This document shows positions 14,279-22,362 of a stretch of DNA of 44,186 nt, piece by piece. The notes under the pieces were generated by a model. It saw only the letters and a list, made by a program, of their open reading frames with translations, did not search any database and was not told the DNA's origin. A program made the position numbers and the translations under genes. Source of the stretch: an uncultured Porphyromonadaceae bacterium (GTDB taxonomy: Bacteria > Bacteroidota > Bacteroidia > Bacteroidales > Muribaculaceae); assembly GCA_948467675.1 (NCBI GenBank), contig CAOKFI010000022.1:1-44186 (forward strand). Reading direction: 5' to 3'. Every line of letters starts with the position of its first letter. Position 1 is the first letter of the stretch.

Positions 14279-15962
14279 TCTGAATGATGTACCGGTAAAG
14301 TTCGGATCCGATGCCCTTATATTTTGCGACTGGATCGATACGACGAACTTTGTGTCGATAGGAGGCCGAGGAGTGGCCAAGAGTACTGTTATTATAGCGC
14401 GTAGATCGGAGCGGTGTGTCAGGCTGATGCCTGGAGCGCCGATCACTATTGTTGCAAATACATATTCCAATCTCGTAGACAACATTATGCCGGCTGTGCA
14501 GAACGGGTGGAAGTTATGCAATCTTATCGAGGGGGTACATTACATCAAAGGGAAGCGTCCGCCGGAGGAATGGCGTAGGCGTTGCTCTGTGATTGTTGAT
14601 GACTACCGGCATGTGTATTCTTTCTGGAACGGATCGGTGATCTTTCTCGGATCTCTGGATAATCCGTCGTTGCTTGCCGGCAAGTCAGTGGCACATCTGT
14701 TTTTTGACGAGGCAAAATATGCCTCAGATTCCAGGGCAGCGCGAGTCATGCCGATACTCCGTGGCGATGCCATCACTTACGGGCGGTGTCATCTATATGG
14801 CGGCGTAACCATTACGACGGATATGCCGGATGTGACTGAAGGTGAATATGACTGGTTCTTTCGCTATGCCTCGGAGATGGATCCCGACAGGATCATAAAG
14901 ATAATACAGGCAGCCGGTGAATTAAACCGGTTACGGATAAAGCAGACCAGGATCAACCGCGAGGCAGTTCCGGATATGCGCAAGATCGCGCGTCTGGAAA
15001 AGAAAATCGCCTACTATGAGGAAGGGCTGTTGAAACTGCGCAAGGGGCAGACATTCTTTATGAATATATCGAGTTTCGTCAATATTGATATCCTGACTGT
15101 CGATTATGCGAAGCGTCTATATAACGGAGCTTTGGAGTTGCATGAGTTTCTGAAGTCGGTGCTCGGTATGCGTCCGGGAGTTCGTCGCGATGCACGGTTC
15201 TATGTGTTGTTTGCCGATAAACATAAGTATCTGGATGGAACTATGTCGGGAGAGGCCGCTTTTTCGTCGGCAGAGTTGCGCTATCTCGATCCATCCCGGC
15301 CGATTGATGGCGGTATGGACTTTGGCAATATGCTTTCCTTTGTCATTGGTCAGAATGATGGCCGTCGCTACAGGGTGCATAAGAACTTTTATGAGATACC
15401 GCCGGGATGGTTCAGGGAATTGGCCGATCAGTTTCTGTCTTTTTTCGCACCACACCAGTGCAAAGAGCTGCATCTGTTTTATGATCGAGCCGGCAATAAT
15501 TTTCAGGCACAGGGCGAGGACTATGCCACCAAGATCAAGGAGGCTATCGAGAAGGACGCTAACGGGAGACGTACCGGATGGAATGTCATCCTGAGATCCC
15601 GCAAACAAGCTATTATCAAGCAGAATGCGGAGTTTGATTTTATGCACGAGCTTATGCGTGGAGAGAATAAGAGTCTGCCTGTGCTGCTGGTCGATGCTCT
15701 TAACTGTCCGGAGATGATCTCGAGTATTGAGGGTGCTAAGGCAGAGGTGCGTTATCGTGGATCCGTTAAGATTGTGGCCAAGGTGAAGAAGACAGAGAAA
15801 CTTGAAGCCAGGAAACTGCCCAGATTATCTACGAACTTCTCCGATGCGTTCAAATATCTGATGATGCGTCGTGAGTGGTTGAATGCTGTAAGACCATCCG
15901 GATCTGTTGCTCCTGGAGCTGCCGAAATGGCTGAGCAATGGATGGCAGACCGGTATCGATAG
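14265..15962 (+). CDS. Terminase large subunit
   Basis: The 565-residue packaging motor has an ATPase domain with Walker A GGRGVAKST at about residue 33 and Walker B LFFDEA at about residues 145-150. The C-terminal RNase H-like nuclease has acidic residues at Asp352 (GGMDFG) and Asp407 (FYDRAGN). It would translocate DNA into proheads through the portal and cut concatemers. The length is typical. It overlaps the small terminase and is followed by a terminator. Unusually, the capsid and protease genes lie upstream of it and the portal is about 3 kb downstream. Confidence 0.92.
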   Translation: MKKNDLNDVPVKFGSDALIFCDWIDTTNFVSIGGRGVAKSTVIIARRSERCVRLMPGAPITIVANTYSNLVDNIMPAVQNGWKLCNLIEGVHYIKGKRPPEEWRRRCSVIVDDYRHVYSFWNGSVIFLGSLDNPSLLAGKSVAHLFFDEAKYASDSRAARVMPILRGDAITYGRCHLYGGVTITTDMPDVTEGEYDWFFRYASEMDPDRIIKIIQAAGELNRLRIKQTRINREAVPDMRKIARLEKKIAYYEEGLLKLRKGQTFFMNISSFVNIDILTVDYAKRLYNGALELHEFLKSVLGMRPGVRRDARFYVLFADKHKYLDGTMSGEAAFSSAELRYLDPSRPIDGGMDFGNMLSFVIGQNDGRRYRVHKNFYEIPPGWFRELADQFLSFFAPHQCKELHLFYDRAGNNFQAQGEDYATKIKEAIEKDANGRRTGWNVILRSRKQAIIKQNAEFDFMHELMRGENKSLPVLLVDALNCPEMISSIEGAKAEVRYRGSVKIVAKVKKTEKLEARKLPRLSTNFSDAFKYLMMRREWLNAVRPSGSVAPGAAEMAEQWMADRYR

Positions 15963-15990
15963 TGTTCTGATCAATATTATATATGATTTG

Positions 15991-16026
15991 ACGCCCGACG
16001 ATCGTAGTGGTTGCCGGGCGTTTCAT
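15991..16026 (+). terminator. Terminator after the large terminase
   Basis: A seven-pair stem ACGCCCG/CGGGCGT (15991-15997 with 16015-16021) is followed by TTCATT. Confidence 0.7.
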
Positions 16027-16322
16027 TGTGTGGATCTCCATAAGCTCACACACTGTAACATATCGAAAAACTCATATTTCACTACCGGTAAGGGGTGGTA
16101 AGTACTTTTCCTCGTCAGAGCGGCCCGCGCTTCGTGTTGTGTCGGTTTTCATTTTTGTTGATTCAGGTAAATATAATCTGGTTGATGATAGGTGATTGCT
16201 GCTTTTGAGAGCAAAAAAAATCCTCAAAAACGTGCTTTATACGCGACCAATAAATTAATTTGTGTATTTTTAGGCTGTCAATTATCCGAGAGCTGGCGAA
16301 GCAAATTTAAATTTATACCTAA
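16027..16322. other. Gap after the terminase
   Basis: I see no gene in these bases. The sequence becomes AT-rich towards 16250-16320 and leads into the membrane protein gene. No clear -7/-33 pair is visible. Confidence 0.4.
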
Positions 16323-16658
16323 ATGAATGAAGAAATTAGTAATTATGATTCGGACTATTGGGATCGTCCAAGCCTTTCGGAGCGAATTAGAGAAAAGTGC
16401 TCTTGTTCGTATTTATTGAAAGTGTTGTCTGTTGTATTGTTGGTTGCTGGTCTGGCAGCAGCGGGCATAACATATTTCACTGAGCCTACATTACGTTCCG
16501 GTTCTAAGTATGAAATAGAAACCACTGTTTCGTCGTGGCTGTCACTTTATTTGTTGATAGCTTCTATAGTATTACCTCTCATCGTATGGGGATTTGCAAT
16601 ACTCGTGGAAGCTGCCGAGAAATATATAGGCAACCAGACAGTAAGTGAAGAGATATAA
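16323..16658 (+). CDS. Two-pass membrane protein, unknown
   Basis: The 111-residue protein has two predicted membrane helices: about residues 31-52 (LLKVLSVVLLVAGLAAAGIT) and about 74-97 (LYLLIASIVLPLIVWGFAIL). An acidic N-terminal tail and a short C-terminal tail flank them. It is a single gene between two terminators, more AT-rich than its neighbours. It could be a superinfection-exclusion or accessory lysis protein; the sequence does not decide. Confidence 0.6.
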   Translation: MNEEISNYDSDYWDRPSLSERIREKCSCSYLLKVLSVVLLVAGLAAAGITYFTEPTLRSGSKYEIETTVSSWLSLYLLIASIVLPLIVWGFAILVEAAEKYIGNQTVSEEI

Positions 16659-16679
16659 TAATATCTCAATTGTTCAGAT

Positions 16680-16709
16680 GCGCCGCGACCTGTAGGTTGC
16701 GGCGTTTTC
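16680..16709 (+). terminator. Strong terminator before RNA cassette D
   Basis: A ten-pair stem CGCCGCGACC/GGTTGCGGCG with one G-U pair and a four-base loop (16681-16704) is followed by TTTTCTTT. Confidence 0.88.
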
Positions 16710-16749
16710 TTTACCTGTGTTGATAACTTTTATTAACTGTTTTTTTTTT

Positions 16750-16776
16750 TTGTTCACTTTTTATGTTTTACTTTTG
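16750..16776 (+). promoter_or_regulatory. Promoter of RNA cassette D
   Basis: TACTTTTG (16769-16776) is a -7 box; a TTG at 16750-16752 is a little close (16 bases). The predicted transcript start falls on the first word copy at 16780. Confidence 0.6.
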
Positions 16777-16778
16777 CC

Positions 16779-16989
16779 CTTGTCAAGATATTCGGGGTTG
16801 ATCTCCGAAAGGCCGAGAGAATCGGCTCGAAATTTATTCGGGCATTTTTTATGCCCCATTTAGGGTGGGAGTAAAATCTCATACCAAACATATCGGAATA
16901 ATAGGCGGCTGCCTTCTCCTCCATAGTAACTCGGCTTTTTCGTCGGTCCCTTGGATATCTTGACAACATGGAGAGGACGGCCGCCTTTT
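16779..16989 (+). ncRNA. C4/CI-like leader RNA, divergent copy D
   Basis: This keeps the element's layout with almost wholly different sequence. Word 1 is TTGTCAAGATAT at 16780-16791. Hairpins TCGGGG/CTCCGA, GCCGA/TCGGC and GGGC-TTTTTT-GCCC follow. A long terminator stem pairs 16904-16924 (GGCGGCTGCC...) with 16968-16985, then TTTT. Its loop contains the inverted word ATATCTTGACAA (16955-16966). A third copy before the ORF is weak: ATGTCAAATCTC near 16998 shares only a short core. It also has an insertion between the third hairpin and the terminator stem. The conserved layout with changed stems supports the structure. Confidence 0.65.
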
Positions 16990-17025
16990 CTGTGTTTATG
17001 TCAAATCTCAATACATCGAGCTACA

Positions 17026-17286
17026 ATGGAAACAGTTCAGACATTGCCGTTCCCGACGATCGCGAATCGTATATCGGTATATAGATTACTGCTAAGAGGC
17101 ATTATTTACCTCACCTCGGAAAGTTTCTTTATATTTGCAAGTATAACTGCCGCTTTGCTTACCTATATTGGTGCAGTGATTGGCCATGATCGCGCGGTTC
17201 TGTATGGCGCTATTGCTTTCCTCTGCGGATTTACACCGTGGTCGGTGCGTTTGGCCATCAAAATAATTCGTCAAACCAGAAACTGA
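17026..17286 (+). CDS. Cassette D first ORF, small membrane protein
   Basis: The 86-residue protein has two predicted membrane helices, about residues 30-50 (SFFIFASITAALLTYIGAVI) and 55-75 (AVLYGAIAFLCGFTPWSVRL). It occupies the ORF1 position behind RNA element D but is unrelated to ORF1 of cassettes A-C, so the RNA controls different cargo here. A holin-like or exclusion function is possible; no family is recognised. The start at 17026 is the first Met after the terminator. Confidence 0.6.
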   Translation: METVQTLPFPTIANRISVYRLLLRGIIYLTSESFFIFASITAALLTYIGAVIGHDRAVLYGAIAFLCGFTPWSVRLAIKIIRQTRN

Positions 17287-17295
17287 TAAATAATT

Positions 17296-17577
17296 ATGGA
17301 TAATAACATCAACTTGTCGGCCGAAGCAATACGTGTAATTAATGATCTTCAGCACAGTAAAGGAACATACCAGTACTATCGTGAGACTCTTGACCGCCTG
17401 TCGTCGTTCATACTCCATCAGAGCGATGAGATCGGCATGGACGATACAGAGGCCATTCATACACTTCGTGTGATTGATTCGATCCGCATGGATCTTAAAG
17501 CGCTTGCCGGGACTAAGGGTGAATCGACGGACGAATGTCGCTCATCGTTGCCAGGCGATGAAGCCGGTGATGAATAA
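17296..17577 (+). CDS. Cassette D ORF2, related to the other ORF2 proteins
   Basis: The 93-residue acidic helical protein aligns by eye with ORF2 of cassettes A-C. NLSAEAIRVINDLQHSKGTY corresponds to VGGAQITESVADLLEDIQN, and DTEAIHTLRVIDSIRMDLKAL to DSESMRLIRVLQFVRRDYQIL. This shared partner is the best sign that D is a true family member. Function unknown. Confidence 0.6.
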   Translation: MDNNINLSAEAIRVINDLQHSKGTYQYYRETLDRLSSFILHQSDEIGMDDTEAIHTLRVIDSIRMDLKALAGTKGESTDECRSSLPGDEAGDE

Positions 17578-17625
17578 TAATGTTGATTTCACCCCTCTTT
17601 TACGATACATTTTTTTACATTTTGA

Positions 17626-17657
17626 CTACGGCATCTGCTGAGAAGTAGGTGCCGTAG
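17626..17657 (+). terminator. Terminator after cassette D
   Basis: An 11-pair stem CTACGGCATCT/AGGTGCCGTAG (17626-17636 with 17647-17657, one G-U pair) is followed by TTGTGTTT. Confidence 0.7.
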
Positions 17658-17729
17658 TTGTGTTTATGGTGTCCTTCGGCTCGCGCGCGATTATGTAGAG
17701 TTTTGCAGTATGATTTTGGTCGTAGAATT

Positions 17730-18014
17730 ATGAGACACTTGAAACAAGAATTTGATAAACTCTCGTTTAAGGAAGTTCTGATATCCGGTTTGGCAGTATT
17801 TACGATGGCAGCCGGCATCACATTGCTGTTTACCGGTTTGTTTCTTCCTCCAGAGGGCGAGATCCATGCCTCTGTACTGACTGCATTTGGGAGTATCTGC
17901 ATATTTGTAGCATCATTGCTTGGCATCTCAATCCATTATGACAATGAGCTCGATAAATTCAAAGCTAATGTGCGTGAACGTCTTGATGAGATCGTACCGC
18001 GTGATAATGTATAG
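17730..18014 (+). CDS. Holin (putative)
   Basis: The 94-residue protein has two membrane helices, at about residues 15-37 (VLISGLAVFTMAAGITLLFT) and 48-68 (LTAFGSICIFVASLLGISIH), and a charged C-terminal tail (NELDKFKANVRERLDEIVPR). This is the layout of small class II-type holins that open the inner membrane at lysis. I start it at 17730 (MRHLKQEFDKL) because the upstream open frame is non-conserved-looking and crosses the preceding terminator. The spanin-like lipoprotein follows after eight bases, which supports the lysis role. Confidence 0.65.
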   Translation: MRHLKQEFDKLSFKEVLISGLAVFTMAAGITLLFTGLFLPPEGEIHASVLTAFGSICIFVASLLGISIHYDNELDKFKANVRERLDEIVPRDNV

Positions 18015-18022
18015 TAGTAGAT

Positions 18023-18529
18023 ATGAAATGGTATGAAATATATTATCGCATTGTTGTCGTGTGCTGTATATGCTTTCTGTGTGCCTGTACTGGCTGTCGT
18101 AGTAGTCGTCATGCAACCAGAACGTCATCCGTGGAGACTCATAGTGAGATCCGGGAGTCGGAGCGTGTTGATTCAGTCGTTGCCGAACTATGTAAAACGG
18201 ATACCGGACGCGACACTACCGAATGCGTGGTCACGGGCAGAGGTCGCATTGAGATCCGCAGAGATTCACTGGGGAATCCATGTACGATCGAATGGAATCA
18301 CAGGATCGATCGTGCAGTGCGTTCGTCGATGTCAACGGCAGCGAGGCAGAGGCTGTCGCTTCAGAATGTATCGCACAGTGGCACCACTGTCGGTACGATT
18401 CATTCCGTCGAAGAGGAAACGGAGGAAACAAAGACGGATATCGGTACCACGATGGTGACAAGGTGGATCATATCGATACTGACTATTTGTGTTGTATGTT
18501 ACTTTTTGAAATTATGGAGCCGGAGTTGA
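18023..18529 (+). CDS. Putative u-spanin (lipoprotein with C-terminal membrane helix)
   Basis: The 168-residue protein begins with a short basic-hydrophobic signal (residues 1-21, YRIVVVCCICFLCAC). Candidate lipobox cysteines are Cys22 (L-C-A-C) and Cys25 (C-T-G-C). A periplasmic segment of about 120 charged residues follows, and the protein ends in one membrane helix (TRWIISILTICVVCYFLKLW). An outer-membrane lipid anchor plus an inner-membrane C-terminal helix in one chain is the definition of a unimolecular spanin, as in phage T1 gp11. Such proteins fuse the two membranes at lysis. It lies directly behind the holin. The call is from topology, not from sequence similarity. Confidence 0.6.
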   Translation: MKWYEIYYRIVVVCCICFLCACTGCRSSRHATRTSSVETHSEIRESERVDSVVAELCKTDTGRDTTECVVTGRGRIEIRRDSLGNPCTIEWNHRIDRAVRSSMSTAARQRLSLQNVSHSGTTVGTIHSVEEETEETKTDIGTTMVTRWIISILTICVVCYFLKLWSRS

Positions 18530-18804
18530 CAATAGACTTATACGAAGCTATAGAGCAGATGAAGCGGATAAGTATGTCCGGCGGTACGTTTGCCATGAAG
18601 TTCAGGAAGTGGAATCGTCAGACACGCAGCGGTGGCGATCTGGTCACGGTCAATGCAGCCAGACTTCGGCCTAAAGCGTCCGACGAACGGGTAGATGCAG
18701 CCAGTTATAAGTTATTTTTCACAGATACGGAATCGGGTCTTGCCCGCAACTGCTGGCAACCTCTGATCATGGAGTTCAATGGACGCCGGACTGTATTAAA
18801 TTAA
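18514..18804 (+). CDS. Small hypothetical protein before the portal gene
   Basis: The 96-residue protein starts at 18514 (MEPELTIDLYEAIEQ), overlapping the spanin gene by 16 bases. An in-frame ATG at 18496 is an alternative. The sequence looks like a small alpha/beta domain (MSGGTFAMKFRKWNRQTRSG, then YKLFFTDTESGLARNCWQPL). No family is recognised. It sits between lysis and portal genes in one transcript, so a minor virion or assembly protein is likely. Confidence 0.55.
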   Translation: MEPELTIDLYEAIEQMKRISMSGGTFAMKFRKWNRQTRSGGDLVTVNAARLRPKASDERVDAASYKLFFTDTESGLARNCWQPLIMEFNGRRTVLN

Positions 18805-18814
18805 ATATATCGAG

Positions 18815-20170
18815 ATGATACGAAGAAGTGGAAATTTTGGATTTGTCGCTAATGGCGCCGGAGAGATATATACCTTTACTCTAAATGCAGCCTCCCGTGG
18901 ATGGATGCCCTCGTCATATATTGTACGAGGTGGATCTATGGGATCGCTCGGCTATAAGTACATGAATGTAAACGGGATCCCGATTATCCCGTTCGGAAAT
19001 GACAACGACATGCCCGGACGTGTGTGTTCTTTGCTTGAAAAGTTCTATGCAGGAGAGGGTATTATGGGTAAGAAAGCCGGATTGCAATGGGGCGAAGGCC
19101 CCCGATTGTACCGTGATGCTGTCGATGGCTCAAATGTGTTTTACCGGGCGTGGACCGTCGACGAAAAGATTGTCTCCGAATTGAAGGCTACCGATTATCT
19201 CACTCAGATGCACCGCTGTCTGATCGACCTGTGCCATCTTGAAGGATTCTGGGTAAAGTTCACCCGTTCGCGCGGTACGCGCGTAGGTTCAGGAAGAATG
19301 GTGCGCGTGGATCATGTCCCGGCAGGTAAAGTCCGGTTCGTATGGCCGGGAGAGAACAAGTTGCCGACTCGGGCTATGGTTGCCGACTGGCCTGTAGCCT
19401 CGCCGGAAACGTCGCATGTGTACCCTCTGTTCGATCCGTCGGATCCGCTGAAATATCCGGTATCACTGGCGTATTACAACATATACAGCTACAACCACGA
19501 CCATTACAGCGTTCCGCGTTTTATTGGGGCTTTCGACTGGCTGGAGCTTGCCGGCACTCTCGCACCGCTACTGGCGGCATACAATCAGAATGCCGCTGCT
19601 ATATCTAAGCACATAGAGTCGCCGCAGTCGTATTGGGATCGGGCAGAGGAACATATAAAGCGAATATGTGAGCAGCGTAATATCCCATATACAGCCAAGA
19701 TGCTCGAAGATTTCAAGGACGAGGCTATGGAGAAATTTGCATCGTCAATGTCGGGTCGTGAAAATGCCGGGAAATTCCTGCATACGTCGCAGTTTTGGAA
19801 TGCCGAGGCCAACAATTTTGAAGGCTGGAAGATCACGTCCATTGATAACAAGCTAAAGGAATATATCGAAGCGCAGGTCTCAATCTGCAAGAAGTCGGAG
19901 GCCGCTGCCACTTCCGGATTCGGGCTGGATCCGTCTTTGTCCAATCTCATACTCGATACGAAGCTGGGCTCCGGATCCGAGAAGCTATATGCGTTAAAGG
20001 TATACAACGCTACAGAGACTGCTGTGCCGGATATGGTGTTATGCAAGCCGTTTCAGCAGATGATCGACATTAATCATCCCGGAACCGATATCAGGATCGG
20101 CCTGTATCGTACAGTGGTCGAGGCCGAGAAGAATATCAACCCTGAAAACCGAGTGAAAGAAAATGCGTAA
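18815..20170 (+). CDS. Portal protein (putative)
   Basis: The 451-residue protein has the size and helical layout of phage portals. Examples are GNDNDMPGRVCSLLEKFYAG near residue 62, and the stretch around residue 240 (VPRFIGAFDWLELAGTLAPL, then LAAYNQNAAAISKHI) that would line the stem and crown. The C-terminal third (EYIEAQVSICKKSEAAATSG) also looks helical. The portal is the head vertex ring through which the terminase pumps DNA. It heads a tightly packed group of head-completion and tail genes with overlapping starts. No active-site motif exists for portals, so the call is from overall pattern and context. Confidence 0.72.
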   Translation: MIRRSGNFGFVANGAGEIYTFTLNAASRGWMPSSYIVRGGSMGSLGYKYMNVNGIPIIPFGNDNDMPGRVCSLLEKFYAGEGIMGKKAGLQWGEGPRLYRDAVDGSNVFYRAWTVDEKIVSELKATDYLTQMHRCLIDLCHLEGFWVKFTRSRGTRVGSGRMVRVDHVPAGKVRFVWPGENKLPTRAMVADWPVASPETSHVYPLFDPSDPLKYPVSLAYYNIYSYNHDHYSVPRFIGAFDWLELAGTLAPLLAAYNQNAAAISKHIESPQSYWDRAEEHIKRICEQRNIPYTAKMLEDFKDEAMEKFASSMSGRENAGKFLHTSQFWNAEANNFEGWKITSIDNKLKEYIEAQVSICKKSEAAATSGFGLDPSLSNLILDTKLGSGSEKLYALKVYNATETAVPDMVLCKPFQQMIDINHPGTDIRIGLYRTVVEAEKNINPENRVKENA

Positions 20171-21125
20171 TGATATTAAACTGTTTAACCGTGATGGCAA
20201 CGGCAGCGCTGAAATTGTTGCCGCTGTAGGACTGATATCCAACGGAATCTCTTTTGACAAATGGGAACCGGTACTGCCGTTTGGTATACGTGACGTAGAG
20301 GCGATAGTCGGTCATGAGGCGGTTGTCTCGCTTGCTGATTTCTATAAAAACAGCCAAGTTCCGGATGGGGTTGACGTGGATGTAGCTGCTGAAGTTCTTG
20401 GGTATCTGCAACAGGCTGTGGCTTATTTCGCATGGCTGAAGATCATACCAACGCTCGACGCACAGCATGATGAGACCGGCAGATCCCGCCGCCTTGGGGA
20501 AAATGAAAAAGGACTTACTGCACTACAGGAGTTCAAGGATGAAGAAAATATAACGCGTTTGGCTTATGAGGCGGCTGATGCGCTTGTGGAAGTTCTTGAT
20601 CGCAGTAAGTATCCGGCGTGGTTATTGTCAAGGAAATACCGCCAGCGCGAGGGGCTTCTGATCCGGAGTAAAGAGGAGTTTGATGAATACTACAATATCG
20701 GTTCCCACCGTTTGTTTGTGACGCTTTTGCCTATCATCCGTGAAGTTCAAGGTGCAGAGGTGGCTCCGGTTCTTGGGCGTAAATATCTGGCCGCGCTTCT
20801 GGATGGTGATCCGGTGCTTTCGGAGCTTCTGAAAGAAACGGCATCGAGAGCTGTAGCCTTATTGACGATGAAGAAAGCTGTGGAGCGTCTGCCGGTAGAG
20901 GTTATTCCTGAAGGCGTAGTTCAGATCCAGCAGTCGCAGCCTGTGAAATCTCGCCTCCGTGCAGAACAGTCTGCGCGTGCATCTGTCGCGGCTTCATTAG
21001 GCGCCGATGCACAACGGAATTTAGATCATCTCCAGCAGCTCGTGGCGGAACTGGATGCCGAAGGAGACAGTGTGGATCATTTTGTACCTGGTCCGATCAT
21101 TCACCATAAAGGCATGTCTTTCTGA
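20163..21125 (+). CDS. Virion protein downstream of the portal (DUF6712-like)
   Basis: The 320-residue helical protein overlaps the portal by eight bases. The pattern PFGIRDVEAIVGHEAVVSLA and later YLQQAVAYFAWLKIIPTLDA, YYNIGSHRLFVTLLPIIREV resembles a family I associate with Bacteroidota phages (DUF6712). These lie between portal and tail genes and may be head-tail connectors. The last 60 residues are charged and probably flexible. Family naming is from memory and tentative. Confidence 0.55.
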   Translation: MRNDIKLFNRDGNGSAEIVAAVGLISNGISFDKWEPVLPFGIRDVEAIVGHEAVVSLADFYKNSQVPDGVDVDVAAEVLGYLQQAVAYFAWLKIIPTLDAQHDETGRSRRLGENEKGLTALQEFKDEENITRLAYEAADALVEVLDRSKYPAWLLSRKYRQREGLLIRSKEEFDEYYNIGSHRLFVTLLPIIREVQGAEVAPVLGRKYLAALLDGDPVLSELLKETASRAVALLTMKKAVERLPVEVIPEGVVQIQQSQPVKSRLRAEQSARASVAASLGADAQRNLDHLQQLVAELDAEGDSVDHFVPGPIIHHKGMSF

Positions 21126-21910
21126 TGGTATCGATCTCAACGCGCGGCAAAACCGTCGAAATACCGGCTCATGTGTCGGAACTGACACCGGAACAGTACG
21201 AATATTACTGCTGTCTGGCGTCCGCCTTGGGTTCGGGGACTATCAATGTGGAGTATTTCCGGATCCGGTGGTTTTCGTATCTGATAGGGATGGGAAAAAC
21301 GGATTTTACAATTCTGAAGACGGAATATATCGCGGAACTGAACGAGCAAATGACGGTGATCGACGGATATTTGCAGCCAGTAGGTAAAGACGGAGCACAT
21401 AGGGTTACACTCGATTTCAACACTCCGGTCAATCTGTTGCCTTCATACCGAGGGTTTACCGGACCCGGCGACTGGCTCGATGGTGTGACATTCGGGGAGT
21501 TTGTCGAGTGTCTGACAGTGCTTGACGGTCTTGAGGATGCCGATGATGCGGAAGCAACTGCCGGATATGCGCATATAGCCCGCCGTCTCTATCATATCCC
21601 GGACGATAAAGAAGTGCCGGAACTTCTACTGTTTCATGCGCCTACGCTTCTGGCATCAGTATGGAAGGCGATCATGTCGGAACCTATCGATATAAACGGA
21701 CAGAAACTTGACCTAAGGATAATATTCAAAAGTTCAGGCCGCTCTCGGCCTGATGACAAAACCGGATGGACGGGCATAATTTTTGAGGTAGCTACTGCCG
21801 GGCTGTTCGGAAATGTAAAAGAGGTTGAGCAGACTGATATGTGGCCGGTACTGATATACCTGTATAAATGTAAGTTTGAGTACTTGAACGAGAAACGTAA
21901 ATCTAAATAA
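21125..21910 (+). CDS. Hypothetical structural or assembly protein
   Basis: The 261-residue protein starts within the stop of the previous gene (TGATG). Recognisable stretches are ELTPEQYEYYCCLASALGSG near residue 19 and SYRGFTGPGDWLDGVTFGEF near residue 108. Its C-terminal third (VATAGLFGNVKEVEQTDMWP) is helical. The first line resembles tail-assembly or connector proteins of Bacteroides phages, but I cannot name a family. Translational coupling ties it to portal and connector synthesis. Confidence 0.55.
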   Translation: MVSISTRGKTVEIPAHVSELTPEQYEYYCCLASALGSGTINVEYFRIRWFSYLIGMGKTDFTILKTEYIAELNEQMTVIDGYLQPVGKDGAHRVTLDFNTPVNLLPSYRGFTGPGDWLDGVTFGEFVECLTVLDGLEDADDAEATAGYAHIARRLYHIPDDKEVPELLLFHAPTLLASVWKAIMSEPIDINGQKLDLRIIFKSSGRSRPDDKTGWTGIIFEVATAGLFGNVKEVEQTDMWPVLIYLYKCKFEYLNEKRKSK

Positions 21911-21921
21911 ATTGAGTTATC

Positions 21922-22362
21922 ATGGAACTATCAAAACTGATCAAAGACAAAATAAAGGAATGGGAAGGGTGCAAGTTGACCGCCTATCGATGCCCTGCCG
22001 GAGTTTTAACTATCGGTTACGGACATACCGGATCGGATGTGACACCTGGGAAAAAGATCACACAGGCACAGGCCGACGGACTGTTTGAATCCGATATCCG
22101 GCAGTTTGCCATGCAAGTAGAACGGCAGTTCAGGGGTGTGCAGCTTTCGGCGTGCCAGTTTGACGCACTGGTGTCGCTTGCCTATAATATAGGCATTGGA
22201 GCGTTGGTCAACTCTTCGCTGTATAAGCGAGTGAAGGCCGACCCTTCGGATCCTGCTATACGTATGGAATTTGCCAAGTATGTCAATGCCGGAGGCCGTG
22301 TGCTGCCAGGGCTGGTAAAAAGAAGGACGTTTGAGGCTAACCACTATTTCGGGCAGATATGA
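21922..22362 (+). CDS. Endolysin, GH24 lysozyme with Glu-Cys-Thr triad
   Basis: The 146-residue protein is a phage (T4/P1-type) muramidase that cuts peptidoglycan glycan strands. The signature EGCKLTAYRCPAGVLT and IGYGHTG gives Glu15, then Cys24 after eight residues, then Thr30 after five more. The usual Asp of the Glu-Asp-Thr triad is therefore Cys here. There is no N-terminal signal or anchor helix, so release probably needs the holin at 17730. It is embedded in the connector genes, about 4 kb from holin and spanin, and overlaps the next gene by ATGA. Confidence 0.9.
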   Translation: MELSKLIKDKIKEWEGCKLTAYRCPAGVLTIGYGHTGSDVTPGKKITQAQADGLFESDIRQFAMQVERQFRGVQLSACQFDALVSLAYNIGIGALVNSSLYKRVKADPSDPAIRMEFAKYVNAGGRVLPGLVKRRTFEANHYFGQI

